This document shows positions 44,002-55,129 of a stretch of DNA of 64,000 bases, one piece after another. The stretch comes from Ochotona curzoniae (taxonomy: Eukaryota > Chordata > Mammalia > Lagomorpha > Ochotonidae), in contig NW_024465751.1 in assembly GCF_017591425.1 (NCBI RefSeq), forward strand, positions 5,394,001 to 5,458,000, read 5' to 3'. A model generated the notes under the pieces. That model saw nothing but the letters and a program-made list of their open reading frames with translations. It did not search any database and was not told where the DNA came from. Each line of letters opens with the position of its first letter. The stretch's first letter is position 1. Made by a program: the position numbers and the translations under genes.

Positions 44002-44150
44002 TTTCTCAACCTCAGCACCGGTGACATGGTGGGTTAGGTAATCTCTGTTTACTGTGAGGTTTTTAGCCTCATCCACCACCTTAAGTTTCTAGAGGACAGT
44101 AACACATCCCCCAGTTATGATGATTAAAACAAGGTCTCTAGGAGTTGGCA
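44002..44150 (-). repeat. hAT-Charlie MITE relic (MER20-like)
   Basis: CTCAACCTCAGCACCGGTGA, CATGGTGGGTTAGGTAATCT, CTGTTTACTGTGAGG, AGTAACACATCCCCCAGTTA, TGATGATTAAAACAAGGTCT match in order the reversed MER20 (CTCAACCTCGGCACTATTGA, GGGCCGGATAATTC, CCCCCAGTTGTGACAACCAA). Confidence 0.8.
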
Positions 44151-44524
44151 TTTAGCTTAATAAATTAAGATGCAGGTGAGATATCACATCCCATGTCACA
44201 GAACCTGTGCCTAGTCCATTGCTGCCATGTCTTCCTCCAGACCCTGGAGGCAATGATGTTGACTCCAGCGATCTGATCTCGGCCACCTGCCTGGAAGCTG
44301 TAGATCATCTTCATGACTCCTGCTTTAAACTTCCCTGATCCCCAGTTCTAGCTATTTGAAGGATTAACCAGGGGATCTAGGGGTGAGAACTTGCTCATGT
44401 ATACATTGACAAGAAATGATAACATTTCTCTAGATATTAGCAGATATCTCTTGGAGGATAAAATTGTCCCAGTTGCAGATTCCTTCTCCATGTTAAGGAC
44501 TAAACACAAAAATACATTATAGGA
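44151..44524. other. Single-copy sequence, no gene recognised
   Basis: Nothing recognised. Confidence 0.4.
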
Positions 44525-44690
44525 TCACATAGAAGCCTCAGTAAGCTATAAAAACAGGATTATAGTTATTCCCACCTTACAGAAAAATAAGCTGGAGCTC
44601 AGAAACTTAAAATTTATCCATGGCCACTCAGGAGGGAAATTTATAGATGAACCTGACTGCAAAGCATGGGCCGTTTGTAACAAAGCACTG
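44525..44690 (-). repeat. MIR element
   Basis: TATAGTTATTCCCACCTTAC, AGAAAAATAAGCTGGAGCTC, AGAAACTTAAAATTTATCCA, TGGCCACTCAGGAGGGAAAT and GATGAACCTGACTGCAAAGC follow the reversed MIR. Confidence 0.75.
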
Positions 44691-47084
44691 ATTTCCATTT
44701 TCTGTTTTAAAAGGTCCAACATCCAGATGGAGATCAAAGGCTAAAAATTAGCTCTCTAAAGTCAGAGGCAAAAATCTTATCACCCACCTCCAGCCATACC
44801 ACTGGGTCCTCACCTGATTCACAAAAGAGACCTGGCTGTATTCATAAGCTGATGTATGCCATCTCCAGCCCAGAAAGCATTGATCTACACAAAATTAGCA
44901 GACGCCTCTGTTCTCTGCCCTGCTGTTTGCTTACAGAGAGAATTCAAGCCTAATTTGGACCTATGCCTGTCTCTGGGCTGTGTGCCAGCACTCGCACAGA
45001 GGAACGCTGGAGTGCACACTCCCACCTGGTATGCGATCTATTTCAGGACACAGCCTCCATTTGCACTGTTGCAGGTGCCCTAACAGATGCAGCACACACT
45101 GCATTCACCCTGAATCCAAGATGCTGTGATTTCTGGTACACCAGTGTCCTAGCAGCCTTCTTTCCCACTCTTCTGCATGCCCCATCTTGTGTTCCTTCAT
45201 TCTCAGCAACTGTGTACTGGTATGAATTTTGGCCTCCTAATCCTTCTTACTGCCCAAAAGTACTAGTGGATAAAAGAATGAGTCTCTAAGGGAATGGCTG
45301 GAGATTAAGGATAACGGGTTTCTCAATTGTTTGTTTCTAAAGAAGGGGATAGGGCTCTAAGGGAAAGGAATGAGATGTTGGATTTATGTTTTGTGAAGGT
45401 GTCTAGGTAAAAGCTTAATGGAAACCAGTTGGAAGTTAGAATAATTTTTAGTTTAAAATACTCGTTTTAATTTTTTGTAAAAGTATAGGAAAATAAATAA
45501 ATAAATGCTCATTTGAGCACCTTACTTGCTTCTGGGTTCTTTGCCAGCAGAATGAAGTAATGAATGCATGTGACATTGTTTCAACACATGTAGGTCTTGA
45601 GGTTTTGTAAGGATGATAAATATAAAACATTAGGCATTTTAACTGGAATGAAGGTGCTGGAAAGGAAGCCTTTAGTGGCTTGGGAAGGTTTATAGTAGAA
45701 GGATCTCACACGGTCCGGATGTAGCAAGCAGAAGTGGGGACAGTGATGGCTTCTGTTAGTTAAGTGCCCTAACAATGCTGTGACTGAGACAGGACTGGTT
45801 ATCACTGTACAGAGGCAGGAGCGAGGGTTCAGAGTCCAGCTGTGTCAGAGGCAGAGCTTCCCGGCTAGTGAGCATCTGACAAAAGCAAGGAGAGAAATGC
45901 AGAGAGAGAGACTGCCCTGAGTATTTCTCCCCTGCCCACTCATGTCAGCTGTTTAGCTACCACTCAGAGAACTCAAATTTCATCCTGAATGTCATCAGAA
46001 CCATTCTCCTCTCTGGACTGTGCTGGTTTGCTGAACTTGGCGGACAGAGGCAGCCAGCAAAGTGACATTGTGGCCGAGACAGAGCTTTCTGCTCCTTACA
46101 TCAGAAAGGCCAAGAGAGGTTCCCTGGCAATTGACCACAGAAACAAAAGGAGTCTGCATCAAAGATAGCTCAGCTGTGACATCTCGGCAATGCTAAGCCA
46201 GCTGCTATTGTAAAAGAGGCCAGGCAGCTTCAAAAAGACCTCATACCCATTCCACAGAAAGTTATTCTGCTTAACAATGTTTAGACAGGTTGAATGTGGA
46301 AGCGGGTGAGGAGGAGAGTGGGCAGAATGTCAGAACACATCTACAGGGCAGATGCACAGGGCCTGCTGGCTCAGGCAGTTCTTCAATCCTGGTCAGATGT
46401 AGCATTAGACTCTGTCACCCAGAAAGTAGCTGGATGGGCAAGCAGTTTGGAATGTGACAAACTGACTCATTCTGTGTGACCTCCAAACACTGGGATGAAG
46501 ATGGCTTAGAGCTAGAAGGAGAGGAGGTAACCACTTCTCCAAGAAAAGGTCTAGGATTGGATGGAAATGCAGAGTCTTGAGAGTCAGCTCAGCCACCTGG
46601 AAGCCTAGCCATCAGCAGTCAGTTTGCGAATTAGACCAACCTCTGAGTGTCAGTCCTACTCCTAGAAGTACATAAGCTGACAAACTTGGAAGCCTGGCCC
46701 CTGAAGCCAACTAACAAATTGGGAAATTCAACCCTTAGAAGACAGTTCATGCACTATAAGCCTAGTCCACAGGAATCGGTCAAAACCTTGGACACTCATC
46801 TTTTGAAAGCAGTTGGTGAACCTGGAAGTTTGGATCAGCTCCTCTGCAGCTGTGTGGCTTGTACCCTGTCTGCTTCTCCATGTCCACTACAACAACGAAA
46901 GAAAAGAGCAGAGCCAATGATTACAGGGCTTCTCCCGTAAATCAGGCATCTCATTGATGTCATGTGCTTTGTATTTTCATTGCCACCACGAACAAGTGGT
47001 GTGTTTATCTTGCCTTACAGCCTTCATGAAGTGTTTGCAAATCTGTGACAAACAGATTAAGTGCTTTGCACCACAAAAATGTGA
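44691..47084. other. Long single-copy stretch, no gene recognised
   Basis: About 2.4 kb without a confident repeat. Frames of 60-108 codons occur (for example 44963-45289 plus, 46647-46940 plus) but overlap others and show no domain, and none is bounded by convincing splice sites. The absence of recognised repeats may mean unique, possibly constrained DNA. Confidence 0.4.
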
Positions 47085-47210
47085 CTCATGTATTGGTGTA
47101 ATTATTACTGCTACAACTATGATCCCCATTTTATAGGAGAAAAATCTGAGTTGGGAAAGCCAAATAGCCAGGACTTTAATCCAGCTCTGTCTGGTTCCAA
47201 AGCCTTCATC
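47085..47210 (-). repeat. MIR fragment
   Basis: GTAATTATTACTGCTACAAC, GATCCCCATTTTATAGGAGA, CAGGACTTTAATCCAGCTCT and GTCTGGTTCCAAAGCC match the reversed MIR (ATCCCCATTTTACAGATGAG, GACTCCAAAGCC). Confidence 0.7.
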
Positions 47211-47559
47211 CTTGGTCAACATCAAGGCCGAAATCCACAGACAAAATCCATAGACAAAAAATGAAGTCAAATCACTCTTGAACGAATAATGTAATGAGGT
47301 TATTAAGAAAGCATAACTCAATTAGAATAGTAAGCTAATAAATAAAAGCCACTCCATGAACCTGTATAAGGGATCTCCATGAGTTAGTCATTGTATTGCA
47401 ATGAAAGATAAAGAGAAACATCAGATATTAATTCTGTCTCCCCACGGTCTAGAGTGTGGAAAATGTGTAGAAATAATTCCTGTGAGAGTGGAAATAACGA
47501 ACAATACTAAGGCACTGATCTACATTGGTGTCTACCCTGTGTTCCCTGCACAGGCATCG
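47211..47559. other. Single-copy sequence, no gene recognised
   Basis: Nothing recognised. Confidence 0.4.
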
Positions 47560-47755
47560 GCACATTGCATTCCCTGTCTCTTCAGTGTGGAGAACTCTCC
47601 TCCAGAGTAGGAATTACTCTGGAATTACTGTGCCAGAGAAGGTGGAGTTCAAGAAAGTTACGTAACTTGGCCAAAGTTATATATAACTTACAAGTGGGAC
47701 AAAGGCAAGAAGCAAGTCCAGGTCTGCCTGACCCAAATAAACCCTCATAATCGTT
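47560..47755 (-). repeat. MIR element
   Basis: AGAAAGTTACGTAACTTGGC, CAAAGTTATATATAACTTAC, AAGTGGGACAAAGGCAAGAA, GCAAGTCCAGGTCTGCCTGA track the reversed MIR core (AGTAACTTGCCCAAGGTCAC, AAGTGGCAGAGCTGGG, CCCAGGTCTGTCTGA). Confidence 0.8.
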
Positions 47756-48142
47756 ATGCTGAACTCCCTTGCTGTCCCGAACAGACCTCCTTGCAACTGT
47801 AAAAGGAAACGGGCCTGACTCCATGGATCTTGGAACAGGCAGACTCCTTCCAGGCAGCTCTCATAGGCAGCACACTCAGATAAAATTACAGGCCCTCTTT
47901 CTGACCCTCCAGCTTATTTTTTTAGGTGCATATATATTCTATTTTGAATCCACTTTGATTCCACTATGTCTAGTCTAACTCTGTGAGCACAGCGTACCTT
48001 TCACAGCTGTGACACGGATCCCAGCGCGGTCCACATCAGCCTCCCTGCAGAGTGGTCAGGCCAGTTCATCTCTGACTGATTAAATCCTTTCTTTTGAAAC
48101 ACAGCTGTCACCCTCCTGTCACTTTAGGTGTTCATGAAAAAA
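47756..48142. other. Single-copy sequence, no gene recognised
   Basis: Nothing recognised. Confidence 0.4.
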
Positions 48143-48450
48143 GGGCCTTCCCACGTAGTAGCTAATCCACCAATTAAGACACCCGTGTCCTACTTTGTAG
48201 TGCCTGGGTTCAAAGTCTGGTTCTGGATCCTGACTCCAGTTTCCTATGCGTGTACATCTGTGGATGGAGCAGTTCCTACTCTCTTGGCTGACCAAGATTG
48301 TATTCCTGCATCTTGGCTATTGCTCCGACCCAACCAACCCAGCCTATCTGTTGCTGGCACCTAGGGAATGGGTGAGCTGAGAGGGCAATCTATCATCTAT
48401 CTGTCTATCTATCATCTACCTCTATATCTCTATCTCTCAGCCTCTAGAAC
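48143..48450 (+). mobile_element. C-SINE, old plus-strand copy ending in a (TCTA)n-type repeat
   Basis: GTAGTAGCTAATCCACCAAT head, GTGCCTGGGTTCAAAGTCTG (B-box kept), GTTCTGGATCCTGACTCCAG, GGATGGAGCAGTTCC, CTGTTGCTGGCACCTAGGGA, then GCTGAGAGGGCAATCTATCA and a run of ATCTATC/TCTAT units at 48389-48437. The simple repeat has probably grown from the SINE tail. Confidence 0.65.
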
Positions 48451-49189
48451 AGATGCATAAATGACTCCTGATCATAAGATTAATGTGAGCCTGGTTACTC
48501 TTTGAAAGTTTTGTTTGAGTGTCTTTAACAGAGAATGAGATGTGGCTTCTTAAATCCAGGATGTTCAAAGATATCAAGTCAAACAGAGACAGCTATGAAG
48601 TCAGAACAACGGGATTGGAGACAATACTGAGGGCAAGAAATTATCTACAACTAAGTGGATTCTTTCTCCGAGGAAGTGCACCAGGTGATGGTTTTCAACA
48701 ACAGCACCAATGGGGGCAAAAATAAAACATCCCATTCGATTCGAAGTGTTTGTGGTGGTTGACATTTTCTCCATATTCCATCAGCCAAACACTGCTAGAC
48801 TTTCCTGCAGTTCTTGACCAATTCTTTTCAACTGCACAGAATGATCTGTTGATTTTTCAGCACACCAAAAAGCTCTCATCCCAGCTTTCAGTGTGTTCAA
48901 GGAATGGTCAGAATACATCTTAGTACTGGTAAAGCCCCAACTGACCACAAAGCCTTGTTTTTTTCCATCACAGTAACTACCATCCTGTACATAGGCCACG
49001 TATTGGAACTTTGGTCTCCTCAGTATATTGACTGTATTAAGGCTTTATTTATGTTTTCTTTCTCACCCTATTAATTGGTGAAGAAGTAAGATAGTTTGCA
49101 TTCTACTTGTACCAATAACAAACAAGATAGTAAACATGGTGATCATCCCCAGGAAGGAGGAAACTGGGCAATGCATTATCAAACAAGGG
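48451..49189. other. Single-copy sequence, no gene recognised
   Basis: Nothing recognised. Confidence 0.4.
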
Positions 49190-49460
49190 CAATGTCAGCA
49201 GACTTAGGTGAGCAAAAAAAGATCCTTTAAGAGAAAGTAGACTTTCAGCTGATATCTAGAGGAAAAGAAGCACATAGGCCCACAACAGACTAAGCTATGA
49301 GCATCCATGAGAAGAAATAGCAAGTACGAAAGCGCTGCAATGCCAAGAGGAACCAAGACGCGAGGAAGATGGACAGTCAGAGAGACTGAAAGGAGACAAA
49401 GAGGCTACAGAGCAGACACAAAGCCAAGACAGACAAGCTTGATTGTTGCAAATCGTGGTT
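49190..49460 (-). repeat. L2 fragment
   Basis: AGTAGACTTTCAGCTGATAT, CTAGAGGAAAAGAAGCACAT, AAATAGCAAGTACGAAAGCG, CTGCAATGCCAAGAGGAACC, GGAAGATGGACAGTCAGAGA follow the reversed L2 3' region (GACATTTGAGCTGAGATCTG, GAACAGCATGTGCAAAGGCC, CTGAGGTGG, GAACTGAAAG). Confidence 0.6.
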
Positions 49461-49504
49461 GATTAAAGACATTCTGCTACTGTAGAGGCAATAGGAAGCT
49501 TACT

Positions 49505-50310
49505 ATGACCTTGATGTGACCTGTCCTCTCCAAACTTCAGATTGAATTTTGGTCCCTATGTTACAATGTTAAGAGTTGGTGAGAACCTTGAGTTGTTTGA
49601 GTCTCAAGGGCTTCGCTCTCATCAAGGGATTAACACCACCTCCCTGGGAACGGGTTAATGCTTGCAAAACTGAGAGTGAAATCTCATGCATCCAGAACTG
49701 GATTAGTTACCGCAGAAGTGGACTAGTGCAGCCCACGGCTGACCCACATCCTTCACCACCTCTGCATAGACCTGTTTGCCCTTCCTCTTTTTTTTGTTTT
49801 AAAATTTTATTTATTTTTATTGCAAAGTCAGATATACAGAGAGGAGGAGAGACAAAGAGGAAGATCTTCCATCTGATGATTCACTCCCCAAGTAACCGCA
49901 ACAGCCAACGCTGTGCCGATCCAAAGCCAGGAGCCAGGATCTTCTTCCAGGTCTCCCACATGGGTGCAGGGTCCCAAGGCTTTGGACAGTCCTCAACGGC
50001 TTTCCCAGGCCACAAGCAGGGAGCCACATGGAAAGTGGGGCCCAAGGGATTAGAATCGGCGCCCATATGAGATCCCGGTGCATTCAAGGCGAGGACTTTA
50101 GCTGCTAGGCTATGGTGCCGGGCCACCCTTCCTCTTTTCTCTCATATTACCATGCAATGCAGAACCCTCACCAGAAGTCAAACAGATGCCATGAGGATGC
50201 TCCTGGACCTTTCAACCTTGGCAAGAGTGAGCTAAATATTCTTTTTTCCTTTTTGCCTTACCCAAGTCTCAGGTATTGTTATAGCAAGTGAAAAGGGACT
50301 TCTGCAAATA
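49505..50310 (+). mobile_element. ERVL-MaLR solo LTR (MST/MLT1-like), split by a C-SINE
   Basis: Left part 49505-49791 and right part 50126-50310 make one LTR. Markers are TGACCTGTCCTCTCCAAACT, TTTTGGTCCCTATGTTACAA, TGTTAAGAGTTGGTGAGAAC, GCTTCGCTCTCATCAAGGGA, GGATTAGTTACCGCAGAAGT, then after the SINE TCTCATATTACCATGCAATG, GCCATGAGGATGCTCCTGGA, CCCAAGTCTCAGGTATTGTT, ATAGCAAGTGAAAAGGGACT. The order is that of a forward MaLR LTR. No internal retroviral genes are present. Confidence 0.8.
49792..50125 (-). mobile_element. C-SINE, young copy inserted in a MaLR LTR
   Basis: TATTGCAAAGTCAGATATAC, GAGGAGAGACAAAGAGGAAG, GATTCACTCCCCAAGTAACC, GCCGATCCAAAGCCAGGAGC, AACGGCTTTCCCAGGCCACA, GGCGCCCATATGAGATCCCG, GAGGACTTTAGCTGCTAGGC. 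The 13-base duplication CCCTTCCTCTTTT is identical on both sides (49779-49791, 50126-50138). This is the best-preserved SINE in the window. Confidence 0.97.
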
Positions 50311-50807
50311 ATTGAAGTGATTTTAGTGGAAAAGAAATGCTGTTTGATTTATGGTGTTTGAAATGTCATTCTGACTTTCCTATGGGAAAAAAAAATTTGC
50401 AAGATTAAAAGGGATAAGCATAGAAGTGGAGAGCCCATTGTCAGGTGGCGACTCTTGTCCCCTTGACAAATACAGTGCCTCCTGTAGTGAAGATGCTCAG
50501 CAAAAGTGTCAGGAGAGAGGGGATTCCAGAGAGACTGCGGCCATCTGCTACTTTCCCTAGCTGTTCATGACCATGTCATCCCCAGCCCCCTCCACACACG
50601 CCCTAAGCACCCACAGCACTTGACATAAAAAAGAAAATGTCTGAAAGCTCATTCTGAAAATTCCCGACCCCTCTCAGGTCAAGATTGCTGTGTCACAAGC
50701 TGGCAAAAGGTCTCAATTTGTCCTGGACACATTTGATCATGTTTGACACCATTTCATACCACTGTTCTTCATTGCTGTGAACAGCAAGCAGCTTGTGCTT
50801 CTGGAGT

Positions 50808-50839
<32 letters not shown>

Positions 50840-51464
50840 GCAAGTTCCGCTCCAACTAGACAGGGAAGAGAGGGAGAGGGGCAGGGGGAGGGGTGAGAGT
50901 TTTGTGATGGGGACTTTCATCCTGTTTTCAGGAAGCTGGCTGTGGGCCATCCTAGCAGTCATGACTTTAAACCTGTAAAACCTCAGCTTCCCCAGGGGAG
51001 CCAAGAGAGGCGGGTTCTTGGCACGCAGGAATCCTGAACAGCACAAATATCCGCTTTTCCTTGGCCATCTCTCGCTTTATTAGCTAAGCTTCTCTGAAGC
51101 CTAGACAGGCACATTTCATGCTGAGTTTTGGGTGAAAGCGATTTGGCAGGCTACATTCCCCGGGTGCTCCGGAAAAGAGACAAGGGGCTGTTGAATGCGA
51201 GCCTTACTGGAGGTTTTCCTAAACCAACAGGAATCAGCTGCTTTAACACTGGGGCCTGCTAGCAGATGGATCATTCTTCAAGGGCAGTGGAGATTGAGGG
51301 GGCTGAGGAGGTGCTGAGTACTGCCTGCGGATGAGGTTCCCACAGAGCATCCACCCGAGATCCTCCAGTCCTGGAAGAAACATTAAAAGGAACGTGGAAG
51401 TGATTCTTCAATAGACATACTTTTAAGAATGTAAAATCAATAACATTAAATGAGTTCTCAAGCT
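50311..51464. other. Single-copy sequence with a (CA)n tract
   Basis: A (CA)15 tract lies at 50809-50838, beside a purine-rich patch at 50863-50900. The 117-codon minus frame (50693-51046) includes a Val-Cys run read from the CA tract and is not credible as a gene. The 51050-51350 part has an enhancer-like texture but nothing specific. Confidence 0.45.
50809..50838. repeat. (CA)n microsatellite
   Basis: Fifteen uninterrupted CA units. Confidence 0.95.
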
Positions 51465-51605
51465 AGAAGGGAATTTAATGATCAAATGGTGCCATTTCTC
51501 ACAAGGAAACTGACATTTGAGGATGTGGAATGACTTCCCAAATGTTCCAAGCTATTGCAAGACATAGTAAAAAGACACACAGGCAGGCACACTGGATTCC
51601 GTGCA
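51465..51605 (-). repeat. MIR-type fragment
   Basis: CTAGAAGGGAATTTAATGAT, CAAATGGTGCCATTTCTCAC, AAGGAAACTGACATTTGAGG, GAATGACTTCCCAAATGTTC fit the common mammalian form GAAGGGACCTTAGAGATCAT, AGGAAACTGAGGCCCAGAGA, AGTGACTTGCCCAAGG. Confidence 0.6.
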
Positions 51606-52455
51606 GCCTCTTTCTGACATGATAGCTGAATGTGCAGTGAAATAGGGTTTGTAAGGGGAGGCAGTGTAAGGGGATCACTAATGACCATTTGAAGGACCAA
51701 CACATTATCATGGTACAAGCAGAGGATGGGAACGGTGATGCTTGATAGGCCTGATTTCCTGTGAGGAAACAGGAAATAGACGGCAGTAATATTCTCTGCC
51801 TCATAGATGTAAATGGCATAATCACTACAAAGACTGTACAAAGAAGTTATGTCTGAATTTTCACCAGAATTACCACTTCTCTTGCATGTGGATGGCGACT
51901 ATGCTTTCTGGCCTGGTCGCACCAGGTGGGATCATTTGCCTAGCGTGACCAATAAAACACAGGTGGAAGGGATGCATCTTCCTTCACAAGTCTTGGAGGC
52001 AATAGTTGATTTCCACTCCTTCCCACAGCAATGACATCGAAGACGCCAGCATCACAAAACAGCAGGTGGCTGTATCCTTGAATGACCCTGTAGGGAAGAC
52101 TGAGCCCACCACCACCCACATGGGAGGATATGGAAAGAAAATCTTTCTGCACTAAAATATGTTTGGGGGATTGATTTTTCATAGTAGTGATCGCTATTTA
52201 TCTTAAAGGTGTGAATGCTTGCTACGTGGTGGTCACCACAAATGGCATATGTTTTCTTCTTTCAGAATCTGAACAAGTTATAGATTCATATCATCGAAAT
52301 TTGCCTCCATAATATTGGCCATGGACAGCCAACCTCAACTAGGGTGAGAGATACTGTCAGATTCTGAAATGTCTAATTCATTCCGCTGCTTTTCATAGAA
52401 TTCGGCTGTAGACATATACTAATTGCACTCTAATGCTCCAGTGAAAGGAGTTCTC
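51606..52455. other. Single-copy sequence, no gene recognised
   Basis: Overlapping frames of 108-119 codons on the minus strand at 51482-51841 run through the MIR-type fragment and show no domain. Confidence 0.4.
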
Positions 52456-52605
52456 ATTTCTTTCAATGCTTACTTGACAGGTAATTGCCAAGTTCCAGAC
52501 ATTGTTCTAGTGCTGGCCTGTATGCTGCCATATGCCCTCCTCCCGATAGCCACACAAGCTTTTGAGATAACAATTGTTTCAATTGTGCCCACTCCTACCT
52601 TAGGA
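52456..52605 (-). repeat. MIR element
   Basis: TCAATGCTTACTTGACAGGT, CAAGTTCCAGACATTGTTCT, AGTGCTGGCCTGTATGCTGC, CCCGATAGCCACACAAGCTT, TTGAGATAACAATTG follow the reversed MIR (TGCTTACTATGTGCCAGGCACTG, TTCTAAGTGCTTTACA, CCTCACAACAACCCTATGAG). Confidence 0.65.
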
Positions 52606-52728
52606 GTTTTTCACCCACTACTCTCTCGGCCCAAAAACATCGTTCTCTCAGACATCTGTATAGCTTACATCTGTTTTGCTCATTTGCTTGGAAATTTTAC
52701 CTAAAGCAACCACCGTCGGCGTTCCACA

Positions 52729-53187
52729 TCACTGATGTCCATTCGTTTCTGCCTCGTGTAAGCTCACTTCTCTGAGTATTTGTAGCACTGCTTGGCACGC
52801 CATAGCGCAGTGCCAGGGTAGAACACTAGGGAAGAAATGATGTGCCTGAAATGATGCCAGCTGGGTTCTGATAGTCGCCAGGGGGGAAAGGCTCAGTGAT
52901 AGATCTTCAGTGGCGAAGAAACTAGCAGGAACTGAAAGTCTCCTGAACATGTATATCCATCCAGCAACTTCTCTTTCCTTCTGGACTACGGGTTGAGCTA
53001 GTCTCCTGCTATCTCCCACCTTCTGAAGCACTTCACTCGAGCATCCTGAGCTAGTCTTTGTTTTCATAGACTTCCTTGCAACTCTTCTTATTTTTGAATC
53101 AATGTCTTCCTCCTTCTTAAAAGGGTCAGTTTGCTTCCCTCTTTTCCAAACTGTTCTTTTTAATTCTCTTCCTTTCAACGTAACCAC
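52729..53187 (-). other. Open reading frame of 152 codons, status unknown
   Basis: ATG at 53185-53187, stop at 52729-52731. It lies outside any repeat I recognise. The N-terminal half is basic and charged (MVTLKGRELKRTVWKRGKQ, KKEEDIDSKIRRVARKSMK), the C-terminal half hydrophobic. I see no domain, signal peptide or membrane segment. The position is isolated, without an evident promoter. A chance frame is the default view; a retrocopy fragment or lineage-specific gene cannot be excluded. Confidence 0.15.
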
Positions 53188-54519
53188 AGCAAGAGAAAAA
53201 GGTCAAAGGTTAACTACATTTACAAAGTAATGTCTTCATGGGTGTTCATCATCAAGACCAATAATGCCAGACAGAATGCCTGAGGAGGACTGAGAGGAGC
53301 TTAGAGAAGAAGAAAAAAGTAAAGAAAAAAATTCGGCGATTTTGTATTTGTTTCATTCTGAGTAAATATTGCTTGAAACCACCTATGTTCAATGTCTTTT
53401 TCTCATTCTTCATTGATGGGCATCCATAGCAGATACTATCAATGAAAGACTGATATAGCAGCAACCAGAACATATATATAATTCTTCAGGTTTAATTTTA
53501 TTTTTAACATGGGGCCACACCACTGACATTAAAAATCTGTCCCAGTGTGTTACACTAAAAAATAAGTAAAGACACAATGTACTACATTCTTATTCAAGAG
53601 TAAAGTGAGGCTATAGGACTATATTAAACTGTGTTGTTCGACAAGAATCAAGAAAAAATACCTGGACTTGAAAATATTAGAAGAGGAAAAAATGGAGATT
53701 ATGTGAGAAATACATTATTTTGAACTTACATAAGCAAAATAAGAAATAGCATGGATCACTATTTTGTTTTTAGCAAATAGCAAAAAATATACCATTAGGA
53801 AAGTGTGAATTACTACTCCCAATTCATATTATGCATTTCTAGACCATCCTTTACTGAATACCTTCTTCAATATCTAGATGTTAAAAGGTTATAATAACCT
53901 TTGCTGAAAAGCATTTTGAGTTCTCTTAAGAAGATGTTGGCACTGGCCTTAAAAACCAATTTCTCTCCTCAATAAGAATAGAAAAACCTGGTAACAATTT
54001 TTCTGGGGAAAAGTACCAATGCTTATAGTTAATTAATAATAATGAGCAAAAATGTCTTGAATCACCTATACAAAAAGTTGTCATAGAGTCCCCAGAGAAG
54101 GCTTTCCTTCAGAACGGCCCTAGTGACTGATGACGTGGGGTTTGTATAAAATGCAAATTTACACTTTCTGGAAACTGGAAGTCCATTCATCTAAATCGGT
54201 TCTGTTATAGGCTGTGACAGCTTCTGAAAATTACCAGGGTAGGGGTTTTATTTGATCTTTCAACATTATTGGAGGTCATATAAACAGAATTATGTGAAGT
54301 CTTTCACTGTCAATTAGTGTAATTCTAAATCAACATTCTGTCAACGATGTGCAGATTTTATAGGGGAAGGGGAAGAGGAGAAGAGCTGTTTTTTCCCCAC
54401 AGATGGATTTCCTTAAATTTTGGTTAATACTTATATAGGAAGAGAGGGAAGGAAGGAACAGGAATGGGAGATGAAGGAAATGAGCAATCTAATGTATTTG
54501 ATGTTAAGAGACTAATTAA
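53188..54519. other. AT-rich single-copy sequence, no gene recognised
   Basis: No coding frame or confident repeat. Confidence 0.4.
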
Positions 54520-54685
54520 TTCATTTTCTTTATATTTTTTATTTTAACAAAAACAGAAGCTTAGAATTACTGAAAGGTTAAAAGCAATTTACCTCTGAGA
54601 AAATTGGGTACCTAAATGATGTTCTGATTTTACAATATGAACTGTAACTCTTGAGCCTAAAATGCAGGAGGCATAGTCCCATCCA
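54520..54685 (-). repeat. Possible MIR fragment
   Basis: TTTTAACAAAAACAGAAGCT, TAGAATTACTGAAAGGTTAA and AAGCAATTTACCTCTGAGAA weakly follow the reversed MIR core. Confidence 0.4.
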
Positions 54686-55129
54686 ATGGTGCTAGCATTG
54701 TGTGCTAATTTTTAAAGATGGAAATATAAAGTGGGCCAAATATCAGGTATTCATGTACTGTTGGCCCTGTTATTAAGTATAATTTGTAGTGTGTCTGCCT
54801 TCAAGGATTCCAAAGCACTTTCGGGACAAAATTTTCCATAACTCTCCATGAATATGAGGAAGATTTCTCTTCATCTGAAAATCTTTATGAAAGGAGGATT
54901 AAAATTTAATCTCCTTTACAGCTTCCCAGGAATCCTCCCTGGGATGGATAAAAACAATTTTAGTGTCAAGCAAGTTATTTCATTTGTCTTCACACTGTCC
55001 TTGTAAAAGAGTGTTGAATGTTGAGCTAATCGGGATTGTTTAATAGATGATGTAAACCAACTAAACGGACAAGTAGGTTTCCTAGATCTAACAACCTGTG
55101 GAATACAGGACTGGCTTATTTCATGCTCT
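54686..55129. other. Single-copy sequence, no gene recognised
   Basis: Nothing recognised. Confidence 0.4.

Noticed and set aside
49576..50070. 164-codon plus-strand frame
   Set aside because: Translation of a MaLR LTR joined to an antisense C-SINE. Similar peptides appear at 30802-31157 and 38108-38506 because the same SINE is read there.
50693..51046. 117-codon minus-strand frame
   Set aside because: Contains a Cys-Val repeat encoded by the CA microsatellite; no other support.
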